From contig CM048744.1 in NCBI GenBank assembly GCA_026315105.1, positions 659,683,676 through 659,747,675 on the forward strand: 64,000 nt of DNA, written 5' to 3'. How positions within the stretch are numbered: the stretch's first letter is position 1; each line of letters begins with the position of its first letter. The notes under the pieces were generated by a model that saw only the letters and a program-made list of their open reading frames with translations, ran no database searches and was not told where the DNA came from. The DNA is from Locusta migratoria (taxonomy: Eukaryota; Arthropoda; Insecta; Orthoptera; Acrididae). Below, piece after piece: positions 9,931 through 19,384 of the stretch. Made by a program: the position numbers and the translations under genes.

Positions 9931-10428
9931 CTAAAGGGTCTTACATACCCACCGATCAACAGGCAGACATACTGATAAATTGGATGTGTTGGCCAATCCC
10001 GATAACAAAAGTTGGTCAATTGGTAGGCGAACACGTCTGCATTTTTCGTATTGTCTGTCTGTTGGTCGGTGAGGTATACAGGGCCATACGAACTCTCCAG
10101 CGGAGAGATACTGGCACGGTCCATTTACAGATACGTGGAAAAGTCCCGCGCTTGCTTTATATTCTATCGACGCTGGGAACCCAGCCAGGGGGCGGAGACA
10201 GCGCTTTTGGTGGTGGCGTTCTGGATTTTCTCTGTTGTCGACATGGCGAACTTGTTCCCAGCAGCAGAACGTGGACAGCGCCTGCCGTTGCGGCAACCAG
10301 GGACACAGAGGCGAGCTGCAGGCTGCCAGACGGATGAATGTAGGCGCGGATGGCGTACTAGTTCAACTCGAAATTACGATCTTTCAATATGGTTCTCGAT
10401 TGCTGTAGATCAAGAACTAACACATTAG
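9931..10428. other. Imperfect inverted repeat with overlapping open frames
   Basis: Frames of 117-125 codons overlap on both strands. That is more than expected for this base composition, but none resembles a known protein. The sequence at 9938-9995 is loosely complementary to 10015-10078 (CACCGATCAACAGGCAGAC against GTCTGTCTGTTGGTCGGTG), suggesting an old foldback. The GC-richer part at 10130-10330 may explain the frames. Confidence 0.3.
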
Positions 10429-11301
10429 CCGTGGTTACAATGAGGTAATGTGACGCAGTTTGTACCAATGAGTCCGTCGAACAGAGACGTGAAGTTCAGC
10501 GACTCCGCGGTATTGGAGAGAAGCTGCAATATGGTTTGCATTGGGCCTCTTTGCCTTATTCATTTTCTATGAAATCACGACCTTACGTTATACATGCACT
10601 CAGAATCTTACATAAAAATAATCACACATAAAAAAACAATTTTCATTTTTAGCGATGTATAACTGTCAGTACAAGTCAAGGCTAAAAGGCTCTCCAGTTT
10701 CATGGTACAACGCGTTCAGCAGCTAATGATACCAAACTGCTATGAGTTCACAAATCTGCACACGCAAGCGTAGTTCACAAATAAAGAAATAAATGATAAA
10801 AATAGAATAGTAAATACAGAAGTGCATATAACGTGAACAGATGAATGAAATTTAGTAAGCTATGAAACGAATCTCTCTCGTTACTTACAGTCTGTCACGT
10901 TAATACGTGATCCTCACTCAAAATAAGGCATTTAACAACGAGCTGAAACTGAACGCTCTCTCTGCCGACACCTAGTAAACGAACCGCTGACAGTACTTTT
11001 CTCTCGAAGTATCTATGAGGCAATTATCGTCAGAATCAGTGCATTTGAAGAATCTGTGAGGTGATTATAGTCAAAAACGGCGCATTTTCACATACACTTT
11101 AGTCTTAGGAGTCAGTTGTATGGACAAAAAGTTTCCTCCCTCTCCCACATTCATTTATGGAATGATACGGTACAGAATTAACCATAAAAGCGGATAAATG
11201 TTTCGTAAAAGTGTCAGATATTATGCTATACGCATAAATTAATTTTCCCGGCTGTGACTAGTTTCCCATGTCAATAAATGGCCGTGGAATTATTTCCTAT
11301 T
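10429..11301. other. No gene; short imperfect tandem repeat
   Basis: Two diverged units of about 42 bases, each containing ATCTRTGAGGYRATTAT, lie at about 11008-11090. The rest shows nothing recognisable. Confidence 0.3.
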
Positions 11302-11354
11302 ATTATTGCAGATCTAAATTTCGGTGACCGTTGACCATTCTCAGTGCTTATATG

Positions 11355-11764
11355 AAGATAGATGGACTAGAGTTTAACACCCCGTAGACAACGTGGTCAT
11401 TAGAGACGGTGCCCAGTGTCAGTTTAATTTTACTATGGGTGGTGGAGGAAATCGGCTGTGCTCTTTGAAAGGAACCATCCCGACATTTGGCTAGACTGAT
11501 TTAGGGGAAATCGCGGAATTCATAATTCATGATGGCCAAAGGTGGGTTTGAACCGCTGACATGTCGAATGTGAGTCCAGTGTGTTACCACTGCGACAAAA
11601 TGTTCAAATGTTTGTAATTCTGTGGGACCAAACTACGTTGGTCATCAGTCCCTAGTCTTACAAACTACTTAAACTAAGTTAAACTAACCTAAGGGCAAGA
11701 CACACATCCATCACCGAGGTAGGATTCGAACCTCCGACGCAGGACCACTGCGACACCTCGCTCA
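11355..11764 (-). mobile_element. SINE-C copy interrupted by SINE-B
   Basis: Matches the SINE-C copies at 18487 and 55435. The plus strand shows GTTTAACACCCCGTAGACAA, GTCATTAGAGACGG, AAAGGAACCATCCCGACATT and the tRNA-like head in reverse (GAATGTGAGTCCAGTGTGTT...). The head is split by the SINE at 11598-11743 and resumes as ACCACTGCGACACCTCGCTC. Confidence 0.75.
11598..11743 (-). mobile_element. SINE-B copy, 5' truncated, nested in SINE-C
   Basis: Inverted SINE-B: tail AAATGTTCAAATG, body CCAAACTACGTTGGTCATCAG, B-box in reverse GATTCGAACCTCC. Flanked by the 12-base duplication ACCACTGCGACA (11586-11597 and 11744-11755), which proves insertion into the SINE-C head. Confidence 0.85.
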
Positions 11765-11999
11765 GATGCGAACATGTATATGTGCGTATATGTGCACGTG
11801 TTTAAACTTATACCCTTCACGTAGAAGGTTGGGTTCATACTGGGGCTGCACACTGCCATAGCATGAACTCATCCTTCAACATGAAGGGTTAAGTCTTTTT
11901 ACATGTATACAAACACTTAAATGTATTATTTTAACATACATTTGACGTATTAAGAGTGGTCAACACAGTGGCCGAAATATAGATCTGCAATAACATATA

Positions 12000-12664
12000 C
12001 GAGCGTCGTCCACAAAGTAAGTTCTGTTTCTATTTCTATCCACGGCAGCGCTACGATCGCCGTTCCGAGCATGCAAGGGAGTTACTCTGACTCGAGGAGA
12101 AGACATGTACGCTATTTTCATATCGTTGCTGCCAACGTGTGCTTTGTATTACTTCTTTGTAATGTTAGCTGTAATTGAAAACGCCGCCGCGTGTGAAATC
12201 ACGTGTGTGATTCGGTTTCTTATTACAAATAAAGTTAAACCAAAGGAAATTAATCGACAACTCTGCGAGGTTTACGTACAGAATGCTATGAGTGATACTG
12301 TGGTTAGAAGATCTGTCAAACTGTTCAATGAAGGCTGTGCTCAAGTGCACGATGAAGAACCTCTCTTACGGGAATTTCACTGGGATGTGTTTGATTATCC
12401 TCCGTACAGTCCGGAATTCGCTCCTAGCGACTTTCATCTCTTCTTACACGTAAAATTTGACCTTGGTGGTCAACACTTCAACGATGACGACGAGCAGAAA
12501 GTACATGTACAAGTAGAAGGCATACAAAAACTTGTGTCACGCTATGACAAGTGCCTACAAAATTTCTGAAGCTATGTAGAAACGTAGTTTTCACAGTTGC
12601 ACACTTTTGTACAATAAGTATTTTTTCTGTATCTGTAAACGTTTGTTTTATATAACCAAACGGA
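12000..12664 (+). mobile_element. mariner-like element, internally deleted, right end lost
   Basis: Left tip CGAGCGTCGTCCACAAAGTA follows a TA. The frame at 12105-12569 joins an N-terminal helix-turn-helix part (IRFLITNKVKPKEINRQLCE, VRRSVKLFNEG) directly to the C-terminal catalytic part (WDVFDYPPYSPEFAPSDFHL, LGGQHFNDDDE). The middle of the transposase is missing, including the first two catalytic aspartates. The right inverted repeat is replaced by a SINE-B at 12665. The 3' part matches the snapback element at 22366. Confidence 0.85.
12105..12569 (+). pseudogene. mariner transposase remnant
   Basis: A 154-codon open frame, against about 345 residues for intact mariner transposases. The first 15-20 residues and the junction region are not typical. 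Residues about 35-75 are the HTH region and about 92-154 the C-terminal catalytic region with PPYSPEFAPSDFH (third catalytic Asp). The frame survives despite the deletion, but it cannot be catalytic. Confidence 0.8.
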
Positions 12665-12858
12665 TTCAAATGTTTGTAAATCTATCGGACTGAACTGCTT
12701 GGTCATCATTCCGTAGCCTACAAACCACTTAAACTAAGGTAAACTAACTTAAGGACAACACACACACCCATGCCCCAGGGAGGACTCGAACCTCCGACGG
12801 CGAGCACCGCGCGCTCCGCAGCGAGGCGCCTTAGACCGTTCAGGTACTCCACCGTGAG
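12665..12858 (-). mobile_element. SINE-B copy
   Basis: Inverted copy: tail TTCAAATGTTTG, body GGTCATCATTCCGTAGCC, AC-rich middle with CCATGCCCCAGGGAGGACTC and reversed B-box CTCGAACCTCC, head to ACTCCACCGTG. It abuts the broken right end of the mariner. No clean target duplication, because the mariner end is lost. Confidence 0.85.
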
Positions 12859-13678
12859 GCTGTAAGCAAGCGCGCTACTCTCCATTAGGTCTTCTGTCTT
12901 CTCTCCACCCTGCCTGGTACTGACTCCACACTGACGAGCAATACTCGAGCGTCGGCCGAATGAGTGTTTTCTGACTTGCTTCTTTGATTGACAACATTCC
13001 TTAGGATCCTTCAATGAATTTTAGTCTGGCATCTGTCTTATCTACGATTTATTTTTTATGGTCATTTCATTTCAAATCGATCCTTACGTCTATTTCCAGT
13101 TATTTTATGAAATTAGCTGTTTCCAGTGTTTGTCCTGATGTTGCGTAATTATATAATAAAACATCTTTCTCTCTGTATAAACATCTGTATATGGTGAGGG
13201 TTCAGTCCCATTCCCTGCATCATGCGTCGATATGCTGCAAATGCTGATCCATTTCGCTACTTTTCGAACGCTGCCTGCCATGCAAGAACGAAGAAATTAC
13301 GGTTACCGGTGTCAACGGCCACCAATTTTAAATGCGCTATTACTTGTGACAATTACGCAATGGGGCCCTGAAGATGGTGAGAATATAACACCGAAACCGG
13401 TCGCTTAAAAACTCCAAACACAGCTGCCGGTACTTTCTTTCAATGTACACAGTTATCTCAGCTGTACTCGCATTCCATGAATTATGGAGAGAATTACCTC
13501 CTTTTTCCAGCACAATAACTCCGACGTCTTTCAATTAGAATCGTGCTCTGGTAATGTGTGTGCAGTATTGTGAAATATGCAAAGTAGTGTTATCCAAAAG
13601 CGGAACGCACTTAGTTAACATAAAACTCCTAACTATATACAGTTAATTGCACTGAACTGTATATGTACCATCTGAAAT
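12859..13678. other. No gene; contains one hammerhead-like motif
   Basis: Unassigned sequence except for the motif at 13368-13403, annotated separately. Confidence 0.3.
13368..13403 (+). ncRNA. Solo hammerhead-like motif
   Basis: Core CTGAAGA (13368-13374), stem II GGTG/CACC with a 9-base loop, GAAA (13393-13396), palindromic CCGG, TC. Stem I is poor: only the first C-G pair forms by eye. Probably a decayed terminal fragment of a Penelope-like element. Confidence 0.5.
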
Positions 13679-13685
13679 AGTCGAC

Positions 13686-14189
13686 ATGAATACGAAAAGA
13701 AATCCGTTAAACTTTGTTTACGAGATAAATCAATCAAAAGTGAAGGCCGTAAACTCCACAAAATACCTGGGAATTACTATTACTTCAGACTTAAACTGGA
13801 AAGAACACGAAGATAATGTCGTTGGAAAGGCGAACCAGGGACTGCGTTTTATTGGTAGAACCCTTAAAAGATTCAACAGAACTACTAAAGAAACATCATA
13901 CACTACGCTTGTCCGTCCTTTTATGGAGTATTGCTACCCAGTGTGGGATCCTTATCAGTTGGGTTTGACGGAGGATATCGAAAGAGTCCAAAGAAGGGCA
14001 GCTCGTTTTGTTTTGTCACGATACAGGGGAGACAGCGTCACCAAAGTGATACAGGGTCTGGGATGGGAATCATTACAACGGCGCTTACCGCTGCGGCGTG
14101 GGCTACTTATGACACTCCAATCGCCAACATTCTCCTCTGAATGCGAAAATATATTGATTCCAGCTTACATTGGTAGAAATGATCATTAG
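13686..14189 (+). pseudogene. LINE ORF2 C-terminal fragment
   Basis: A 167-codon open frame starting just after the RT fingers/palm. It contains STKYLGITITSDLNWKEH (RT thumb start), RRAARFVLSRYRG and LGWESLQ, then FSSECENILIPAYIGRNDH. The catalytic FADD box lies upstream in complete copies (51000 region) and is absent here, so the fragment has no polymerase function. Confidence 0.8.
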
Positions 14190-14286
14190 GATAAAATACG
14201 AGAAATCAGAGCTCGAACGGAGAGATTCAGGTGTTCTTTCTTTCCGCGCGCTATTCGAGAATAGAATGGGAGATAAATAGTATAAA

Positions 14287-14610
14287 TGTGAAACTTCCTG
14301 GCAGATTAAATTTGTGTGCCGGAACCGGGACTCGAACCAGGGAACTTTGCTTTTCACGGGGAAGCGCTCTACCAACTGAGCTATCCCGACACGACTCACG
14401 ATGGCCGCCTCATAACCTTACTTCCGCCAGTACCTCGCCTTCTACTTTCCAAACTTCACAGAAGCTCTCCTGCGAAACATACAAGACTAGCACTCCTGGA
14501 AGAAAGGATATGGTGGTGACATGGCTTAGGCACAGCCTAAGGGATGTTTCCAGAATGAAACTTTCATTCTGCAGCGGAGTGTGCGCTGATATGAAACTTC
14601 CTGGCAGATT
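14287..14610. mobile_element. tRNA-containing composite element with GAAACTTCCTGGCAGATT at both ends
   Basis: Begins TGTGAAACTTCCTGGCAGAT and ends with another GAAACTTCCTGGCAGATT in the same orientation. It contains a reversed tRNA-like box (GGGACTCGAACC...CCAACTGAGCTATC). The target sequence TAGTATAAA is duplicated at 14278-14286 and 14610-14618 (8-9 bases), inside the LINE 3' UTR. A related but inverted-ended copy lies at 29021-29406. No coding capacity. The class is uncertain. Confidence 0.75.
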
Positions 14611-14685
14611 AGTATAAAGGTGGTTCGATGAACCCTCTGCCAGGCACTTAAATGTGATTTGCAGAGTATCCCATGTAGATGTAGA

Positions 14686-14722
14686 TGATGAGCTGCTGGG
14701 CAGCTCGAAACCGGTCATGACT
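14686..14722 (+). ncRNA. Hammerhead-like hairpin fused to a LINE tail
   Basis: GATGA, then stem II GAGCTGC-TGG-GCAGCTC (7 perfect pairs), GAAA (14707-14710), palindromic CCGG, TC. The first core bases are replaced by the LINE's GTAGAT tail, so stem I is absent. It appears to be a hammerhead cut by the LINE insertion. Confidence 0.5.
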
Positions 14723-14890
14723 AAATAATTAACTTAATTGAGAAAAAAAAGGCGGCTGGTGCAGTAATTTCTGAAACCTGTTTAAAGGAATTTGTAGTTT
14801 AATATGAGACACGTACTAAATATTTCTTCTCATTTGCGTTTTGTTTCAAATGCGCGAAGCTGAAAAAGGCTTACAATAATTACAGTTTTG
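14723..14890. other. Short unassigned flank
   Basis: AT-rich sequence between the LINE tail and the CpG-rich patch. Nothing recognised. Confidence 0.25.
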
Positions 14891-15225
14891 GCCGCACGAC
14901 ACAAGTGATACGTTCGGAGCGTCTGCAGACCGGCGTGGGAGCGGGGATTCCCGGTGAGCAAGACACCCCGACCTGCCTCGTGCCGAACAGCCCCGCAGGG
15001 CAGGGGGGGGGGGGCAGTGTGCTGCGGCAGCGGCCCACGTGACCCGCGCCATGACGTCACTCCTGCTATCGATTGGCCGCGCCGTGGAGGGGAGGCGGCC
15101 CGGACTCCCAAATGTCAAAGGTCGCGTGGCCGGGCCAGGTGCCGCCAAGACGCTGCGCGCCCCTATGTGTGTCACTCAGGCAGCAGGAGCGGCCCAGACT
15201 GCGCCGGTGAATGCCAATAAAGTGC
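14891..15225. promoter_or_regulatory. CpG-rich patch with CRE-like site; possible promoter
   Basis: A sharp rise in G+C and CpG, with a G-run near 15003-15014, a full CRE-like palindrome TGACGTCA (15052-15059), ATTGG (an inverted CCAAT box) near 15072, and GGCCGCGCCG. Short frames of 68-109 codons on both strands look like composition effects. Promoter activity is an inference from composition and motifs only; no gene is recognised next to it. Confidence 0.3.
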
Positions 15226-15904
15226 ACCAACTGTGTCTCAAATGAATGCCGGTTCACTACTATCAGACATATTCGGAGAAAAAAAAAAAAAACGTCCAAA
15301 AATTTGTCACAAGTAACAATACAAAATCCTCTATTGGTTCCAGAATCTGTTATGGAAGGGAAAATAGTCTGTAACCGGACGTGAAACTTCTCACTGTTTC
15401 TTTAAAACCGATGACTGCTGGAGACAAACATGGCACATTAATGCAACACCAGAACAACTGAAGATGCCGTGCATATCAACCAAACCACCTGGCTATGATT
15501 TACCGCGCAAAGATTGGTCAGCACTTAGCAGTATAAGAACCGACACTGGAAGGTGTGCAGACCTTCTGTACAAGTGAAAGAAAATAGTTTCTTCAAGCTG
15601 TGACCGTGGCGCTGAAAAGCAGACTGTCTACCATGTCCCCCGAGAACTTTCACTGGCGACCAAACAGAGTTCCTGATGTTTACGGAGGGATCACTGGACT
15701 ATATTCATGGACTTCATATTAGTTTGTAGTTTGTCACACGTGTAATATTATATGTATCATTGTTATTAAAACATCAAATAACTGTAAATTTTGTGATGTA
15801 GCCATACGCTAAATAAAATAAATAAAGTTGCTCCATAATATGTCTTTAACCAAGAGGCCATTGTCACATTTTGTGGCAAACATAATTATCATAATTGAGC
15901 TTAG
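15226..15904. other. No recognised feature
   Basis: An A-run at about 15279-15292, otherwise ordinary AT-rich sequence. Confidence 0.3.
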
Positions 15905-16999
15905 GACCTTCTGAAGCCTTTTAGAGCTGATGTGTCATTAGTTGATATTTCTTTACAAAAAATTTTAATCAAATTGCGTGGTTATGGTATATCGCCCCAA
16001 ATTTGCGACTGGATAGGGGATTTCCTGTCAGAGAGGGCACAGTTCGTAATAATCGATGGTAAAGCATCGACTAAAACAAAGCTGATATCGGACGTTCCAC
16101 AGGGTACTGTTATTGGTCCTCTGCTGTTCCTTATTTACATAAACGATTTAGGGGACAATCTAAGTAGCACTCTTAGGTTGTTTGCAGATGACGCCATCAT
16201 TTACCGTCTATTAAATCATCTAAAGGTCAAAACAAACTGCAGAACGATCTGAATAAGATATCACTATGGTGTAAAAATTGGCAATTGAGTCTAAATAATG
16301 AGAAGTGTGAAGTCGTCCACATGAGGTACGAAAAGAAATCCGTTAAACTTTGTTACAAGATAAATCAATCAAAAGTGAAGGCCGTAAACTCCACAAAATG
16401 CCTAGTAATTACTATTACTTCAGACTTAAACTGGAAAGAACACGTAGATAATGTCGTGGGAAAGGCGAACCAGAGACTGCGTTTTATTGGCAGAACCCTT
16501 AAAAGATGCAACAGAACTACTAAAGAGGCTGCATTGGCTACGCTTGTCTCCTTTTTTCGAGTATTCCTGCCCAGTGTAGGATCCTTATCAGGTGGGTTTG
16601 ACGGAGGACATGAAAGAGTACAAAGAAGAGCAGCTCGTTTCGTACTGTCACGATACAGGGGCGACAGCGTTACGGAAATGATACAGGACCTGGGATGGGA
16701 ATTATTACAACAACGGCGGTTATCACTGCGGCGTAGGCTTCTTAAAACTCCAATCGCCAACATTCTCCTCCGTATGCGAAAATATATTGTTGACTCCCAC
16801 TTACATAGGTAGAAATGATCATCAGAATAAAATACGAGAAATCAGAGCTCGAACGGAGAGATTCAGGTGTTCTTTCTTCCCGCGCGCTATTCGAGAATGG
16901 AGTGGGAGATAAATAATGTAAAGGTGGTTCTATGTACCCTCTGCCAGGCACTTATATGTGATTTGCAGAGTATCCCATGTAGACGTAGATAGATGTAGA
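15905..16999 (+). mobile_element. LINE (CR1/jockey-like) 3' fragment, copy 3
   Basis: Starts within the RT palm and runs to the GTAGACGTAGAT tail. It holds two frames separated by a frameshift near 16228: 15932-16252 and 16285-16812. The 3' UTR has GGTGGTTCTATGTACCCTCT and the conserved TGATTTGCAGAGTATCCCAT just before the tail. Confidence 0.85.
15932..16812 (+). pseudogene. LINE reverse transcriptase fragment with frameshift
   Basis: The first part contains VPQGTVIGPLLFLIYINDL and LRLFADDAIIY, where FADD is the catalytic box. The second begins MSLNNEKCEVVHM and continues through the RT thumb to RRAARFVLSRYRG. A frameshift separates them just after FADD, and a second occurs near 16550, where VRPFLEYCCPVWDP is scrambled. 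Inactive. Confidence 0.85.
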
Positions 17000-17196
17000 A
17001 TATGACGTATTCTTGATAAATCTTCAATGCGCCAAAGGAACGGTTCACAAAGGTGAACGAGGCGCGACAGTTCGCCGTTCGTGCTCCTAGTCGTCCCCAT
17101 TTGACGCCGGAACTGTTGCGGCGACTTCCATTTTCTGGAGCTGTTAGTCTCGGTCCGGAACGGTTGCGGCGACTTTCCTGCAGCGTAATCGATCTC
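17000..17196. other. Short unassigned stretch
   Basis: Contains two related units with GGAACGGTTGCGGCGACTT-like text (about 17107-17130 and 17155-17178). No gene seen. Confidence 0.25.
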
Positions 17197-17411
17197 AAAA
17201 TGTTCAAATGTTTGTAGAGCTTAAGGGACTTAACTACGGGGTCATCAGTCCCTAAACTTACAAACTACTTATCAACTACCTTATACTGAAGACGACACAA
17301 ACAGCCATGCCCGAGGGGGGTGTGGGGGGGGGGGTTCGAACTCCCGACGGGGAGCGGCCTCGCGCATCGTAGCATAGCGCCTCAATGCGCTTGGCCACTC
17401 CGCCGCGGCGG
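17197..17411 (-). mobile_element. SINE-A variant copy
   Basis: Inverted SINE-A body (TTAACTACGGGGTCATCAGT) with a variant head: ATCGTAGCATAGCGCCTCAA in place of the usual GACCGTGACT region, as in the copy at 29967. A G-run (17318-17334) has expanded next to the B-box. No target duplication is clear. Confidence 0.8.
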
Positions 17412-17795
17412 TCGTTCCCGTTCCAGTTCCAAGCAGGCGCGTGACGGGTTCCGCTCCGGCCACTCTGTTTCAGTTCCTTAGTTCCAACTCATTGTATGGT
17501 ATCGAACTGTCACCCCGCCCGTTTTGTTCATTGTGTTCGCCATTTTCATTGTGTTTCAGACTATTTTTGATCTTTGAACTATTGGTTTATAATTTTCTAA
17601 CTTAATGTGCATAACACTTGCATTCTGTTACGTTTCACAGGCATCATACACGCAAATCTGCTTATTTCTTCGAAATTTTTTTCAACGGCAGAAGACATAA
17701 TCCTCGCGAATTTTTTAGATTACATCTGGCTGATTTAATATTTAAATTTTCATTTAACTTTTAATCTTAAATATCATAAAATAGGCTGTATCTGT
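17412..17795. other. No recognised feature
   Basis: AT-rich. No frames or repeats of note. Confidence 0.25.
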
Positions 17796-18040
17796 TTGAG
17801 TATGTATGTATGTATGTATGTTCCACATCTCCTCCTAAATTACTGGACCGATTTCAACCAAATTTGGTACACATGTTGCTTAATATCAGGCAACAATCGC
17901 TGTCGGGGTAAGAATTACCTACGACACATACGTAACCGTCTGAAATTTTATGTTTACCGTTGCAGTTACATTCAGGGCATTCATAATGCTTGTTTGAAGG
18001 GCACTGAAGATAGTCACTAGGTGATTGAAATCGATCTGTG
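17796..18040 (+). repeat. Dispersed repeat ending in a hammerhead-like motif
   Basis: Starts with (GTAT)n at 17798-17819, then TTCCACATCTCCTCCTAAAT, ACTGGACCGATTTCAACCAA and ATCAGGCAACAATCGCTGTC. The same text, inverted, lies at 63635-63805. The 3' end runs into the motif at 18001-18040. Class unknown. Confidence 0.6.
18001..18040 (+). ncRNA. Hammerhead-like motif with all core elements
   Basis: GCA, core CTGAAGA (18004-18010), stem II AGTCAC-TAG-GTGATT with one G-T pair, GAAA (18027-18030), palindromic TCGA (18031-18034), TC, then TGT pairing back to GCA. Stem I is only 3-4 pairs. All invariant core bases are present. Confidence 0.6.
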
Positions 18041-18474
18041 GTTTTTTAAATAAAACATTAACGGTCAATGCTGCAAAATACATCTGGTGCGTTCATCATT
18101 GTGTGGTCGTTGAGCACCTCCAGGAAATGGAATCAAACATATAATATCGCTAATTTGCCGATAATCGACATGTCTCATCGCTAGCGTTGTAAATTCATAA
18201 TCAATAAATCGAGCCTCGATGATTAGAATCTCACCATTCTTTTTATTTTATTTATCGTTGTGTTCGAATACCTACACCATCTAAATATAAAATTCACCAA
18301 AATACATATCTAATCGTATTTTTTTAATGAAAAATGTATGCTTTTTTATTTTTGGTTTTCAATATTTTATAAAAGGTTGTTAATAATGAAAATATGCGCA
18401 AAAGAGACAGCAAAAGAGACAGAGTGGGAGGTCAGTACTTACCAGTTTGGTATCTCCGGTAGTACACACAAAAA
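18041..18474. other. No recognised feature
   Basis: AT-rich flank of the SINE-C. It holds no gene. Confidence 0.25.
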
Positions 18475-18486
18475 AATGACACAAAA

Positions 18487-18731
18487 GGAAGGAAGCTTAG
18501 GGTTTAACGTCCCGTCGACAGCGAGGTCAGAGACGGAGCTTACGCTCGGATGTTGTGGGAAGGAATGGGGAAGGAAATCGACCATGTCCTTTCAAAGGAA
18601 CCATCCCGACATTTGCCTGAATGCTCTCGGAAATCACGGAAAACCTAAATCTGAAAAGCCAGAGGTGAGTTTGTACCACCGTCCTCCCGAATGCGAGTCC
18701 AGTGTGTTACCACTGCGTCACCTAGCTCGGT
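18487..18731 (-). mobile_element. SINE-C copy
   Basis: Plus strand reads GGAAGGAAGCTTAGGGTTTA, CGTCCCGTCGACAGCGAGGT, AAAGGAACCATCCCGACATT, then the reversed tRNA-like head (CCTCCCGAATGCGAGTCCAG...CACCTAGCTCGGT). The 12-base duplication AATGACACAAAA lies at 18475-18486 and 18732-18743. Confidence 0.9.
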
Positions 18732-18771
18732 AATGACACAAAATGCGACGGAAATAAAGGTTAAGGTTTAT

Positions 18772-18806
18772 GCTAGCTTTCGGAAATTTATAGTCCCTTC
18801 GTCAGG
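18772..18806 (-). ncRNA. Degenerate hammerhead-like motif
   Basis: On the minus strand: CTGACGA (fits CTGANGA), a weak stem II GGGA/TTCC, GAAA and palindromic GCTAGC, but no TC in the cleavage position. Probably a diverged relative of the other motifs. Confidence 0.35.
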
Positions 18807-19012
18807 TACGAGGAGGAAAGAGTAAGGTGACAGAAGTGAAAGGTTACCCACAACTTAGATCATGAGGTGGGTTGGGTGAATGTGGACGTCAGAGATGCTG
18901 TTGTTAATAACGATGATTTCAAGCAAATAGACATCACATATTTCATTTTTGCATCAATAGCGGTAAACTCTTCACAAAGTGAACAATCAATGGCAACCGT
19001 AGTCAAATAATC
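18807..19012. other. Short unassigned stretch
   Basis: No feature recognised. Confidence 0.25.
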
Positions 19013-19086
19013 TACATCTACATCTACATGGGATACTCTGCAAATCACATTTAAGTGCCTGGCAGAGAGTTCATCGAACCACCGTG
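19013..19086 (-). mobile_element. LINE 3' tail only (copy 4)
   Basis: Begins with the (ATCTAC)n tail, then ATGGGATACTCTGCAAATCA and TTCATCGAACCACC. Only about 74 bases of the 3' end were inserted, an extreme 5' truncation. Confidence 0.8.
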
Positions 19087-19384
19087 AAGTGCATACTGTA
19101 AAAATATGTAATTTGTAGTTTTTTAATTGAAACCTTTAATAAATTACTGAAAATTAAGAAGGAACATAATATGGGCGTTTTCGTCTAAAAATTACTATTA
19201 CATGTGTGTTAATTACCACATATAGAATTTTAAATGTTTATCACGTAGGTATTCCAACAAAACGAAAAAATAAAATGGAACAATTAGAAACAAAATGAAT
19301 GACTGAGTTCAAACCATCGATCCTAAAATTTTGTTCGTTCTCAATCTACAACGCAACCGACGTGTCACGGGAACAGTAGGAAAT
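19087..19384. other. No recognised feature
   Basis: AT-rich; nothing supported. Confidence 0.25.

Larger units (their letters stand above)
11302..11993. mobile_element. Foldback element with nested SINEs
   Basis: Terminal inverted repeats of about 44 bases (11302-11345 and 11950-11993) share TTATTGCAGATCTA, TTTCGG and TTGACCA. A second inner hairpin (about 11807-11840 against 11862-11893) contains CCCTTCA/TGAAGGG arms. Each terminal arm has a hairpin followed by CGAAAT, like a worn hammerhead-like motif. The left half hosts a SINE-C that itself hosts a SINE-B. Class unknown. Confidence 0.55.
13679..14686 (+). mobile_element. LINE (CR1/jockey-like) 3' fragment, copy 2
   Basis: 5'-truncated copy with an open frame for the RT C-terminal region, then a 3' UTR interrupted at 14287-14610 by another mobile element. 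It resumes with GGTGGTTCGATGAACCCTCT and ends in the GATGTAGAT-type simple tail at 14686. The tail joins directly to a hammerhead-like hairpin. Confidence 0.85.

Noticed and set aside
9931..10428. A protein gene among the 117-125-codon overlapping frames
   Set aside because: Frames overlap on both strands, no family is recognisable, and a loose inverted repeat underlies part of them.
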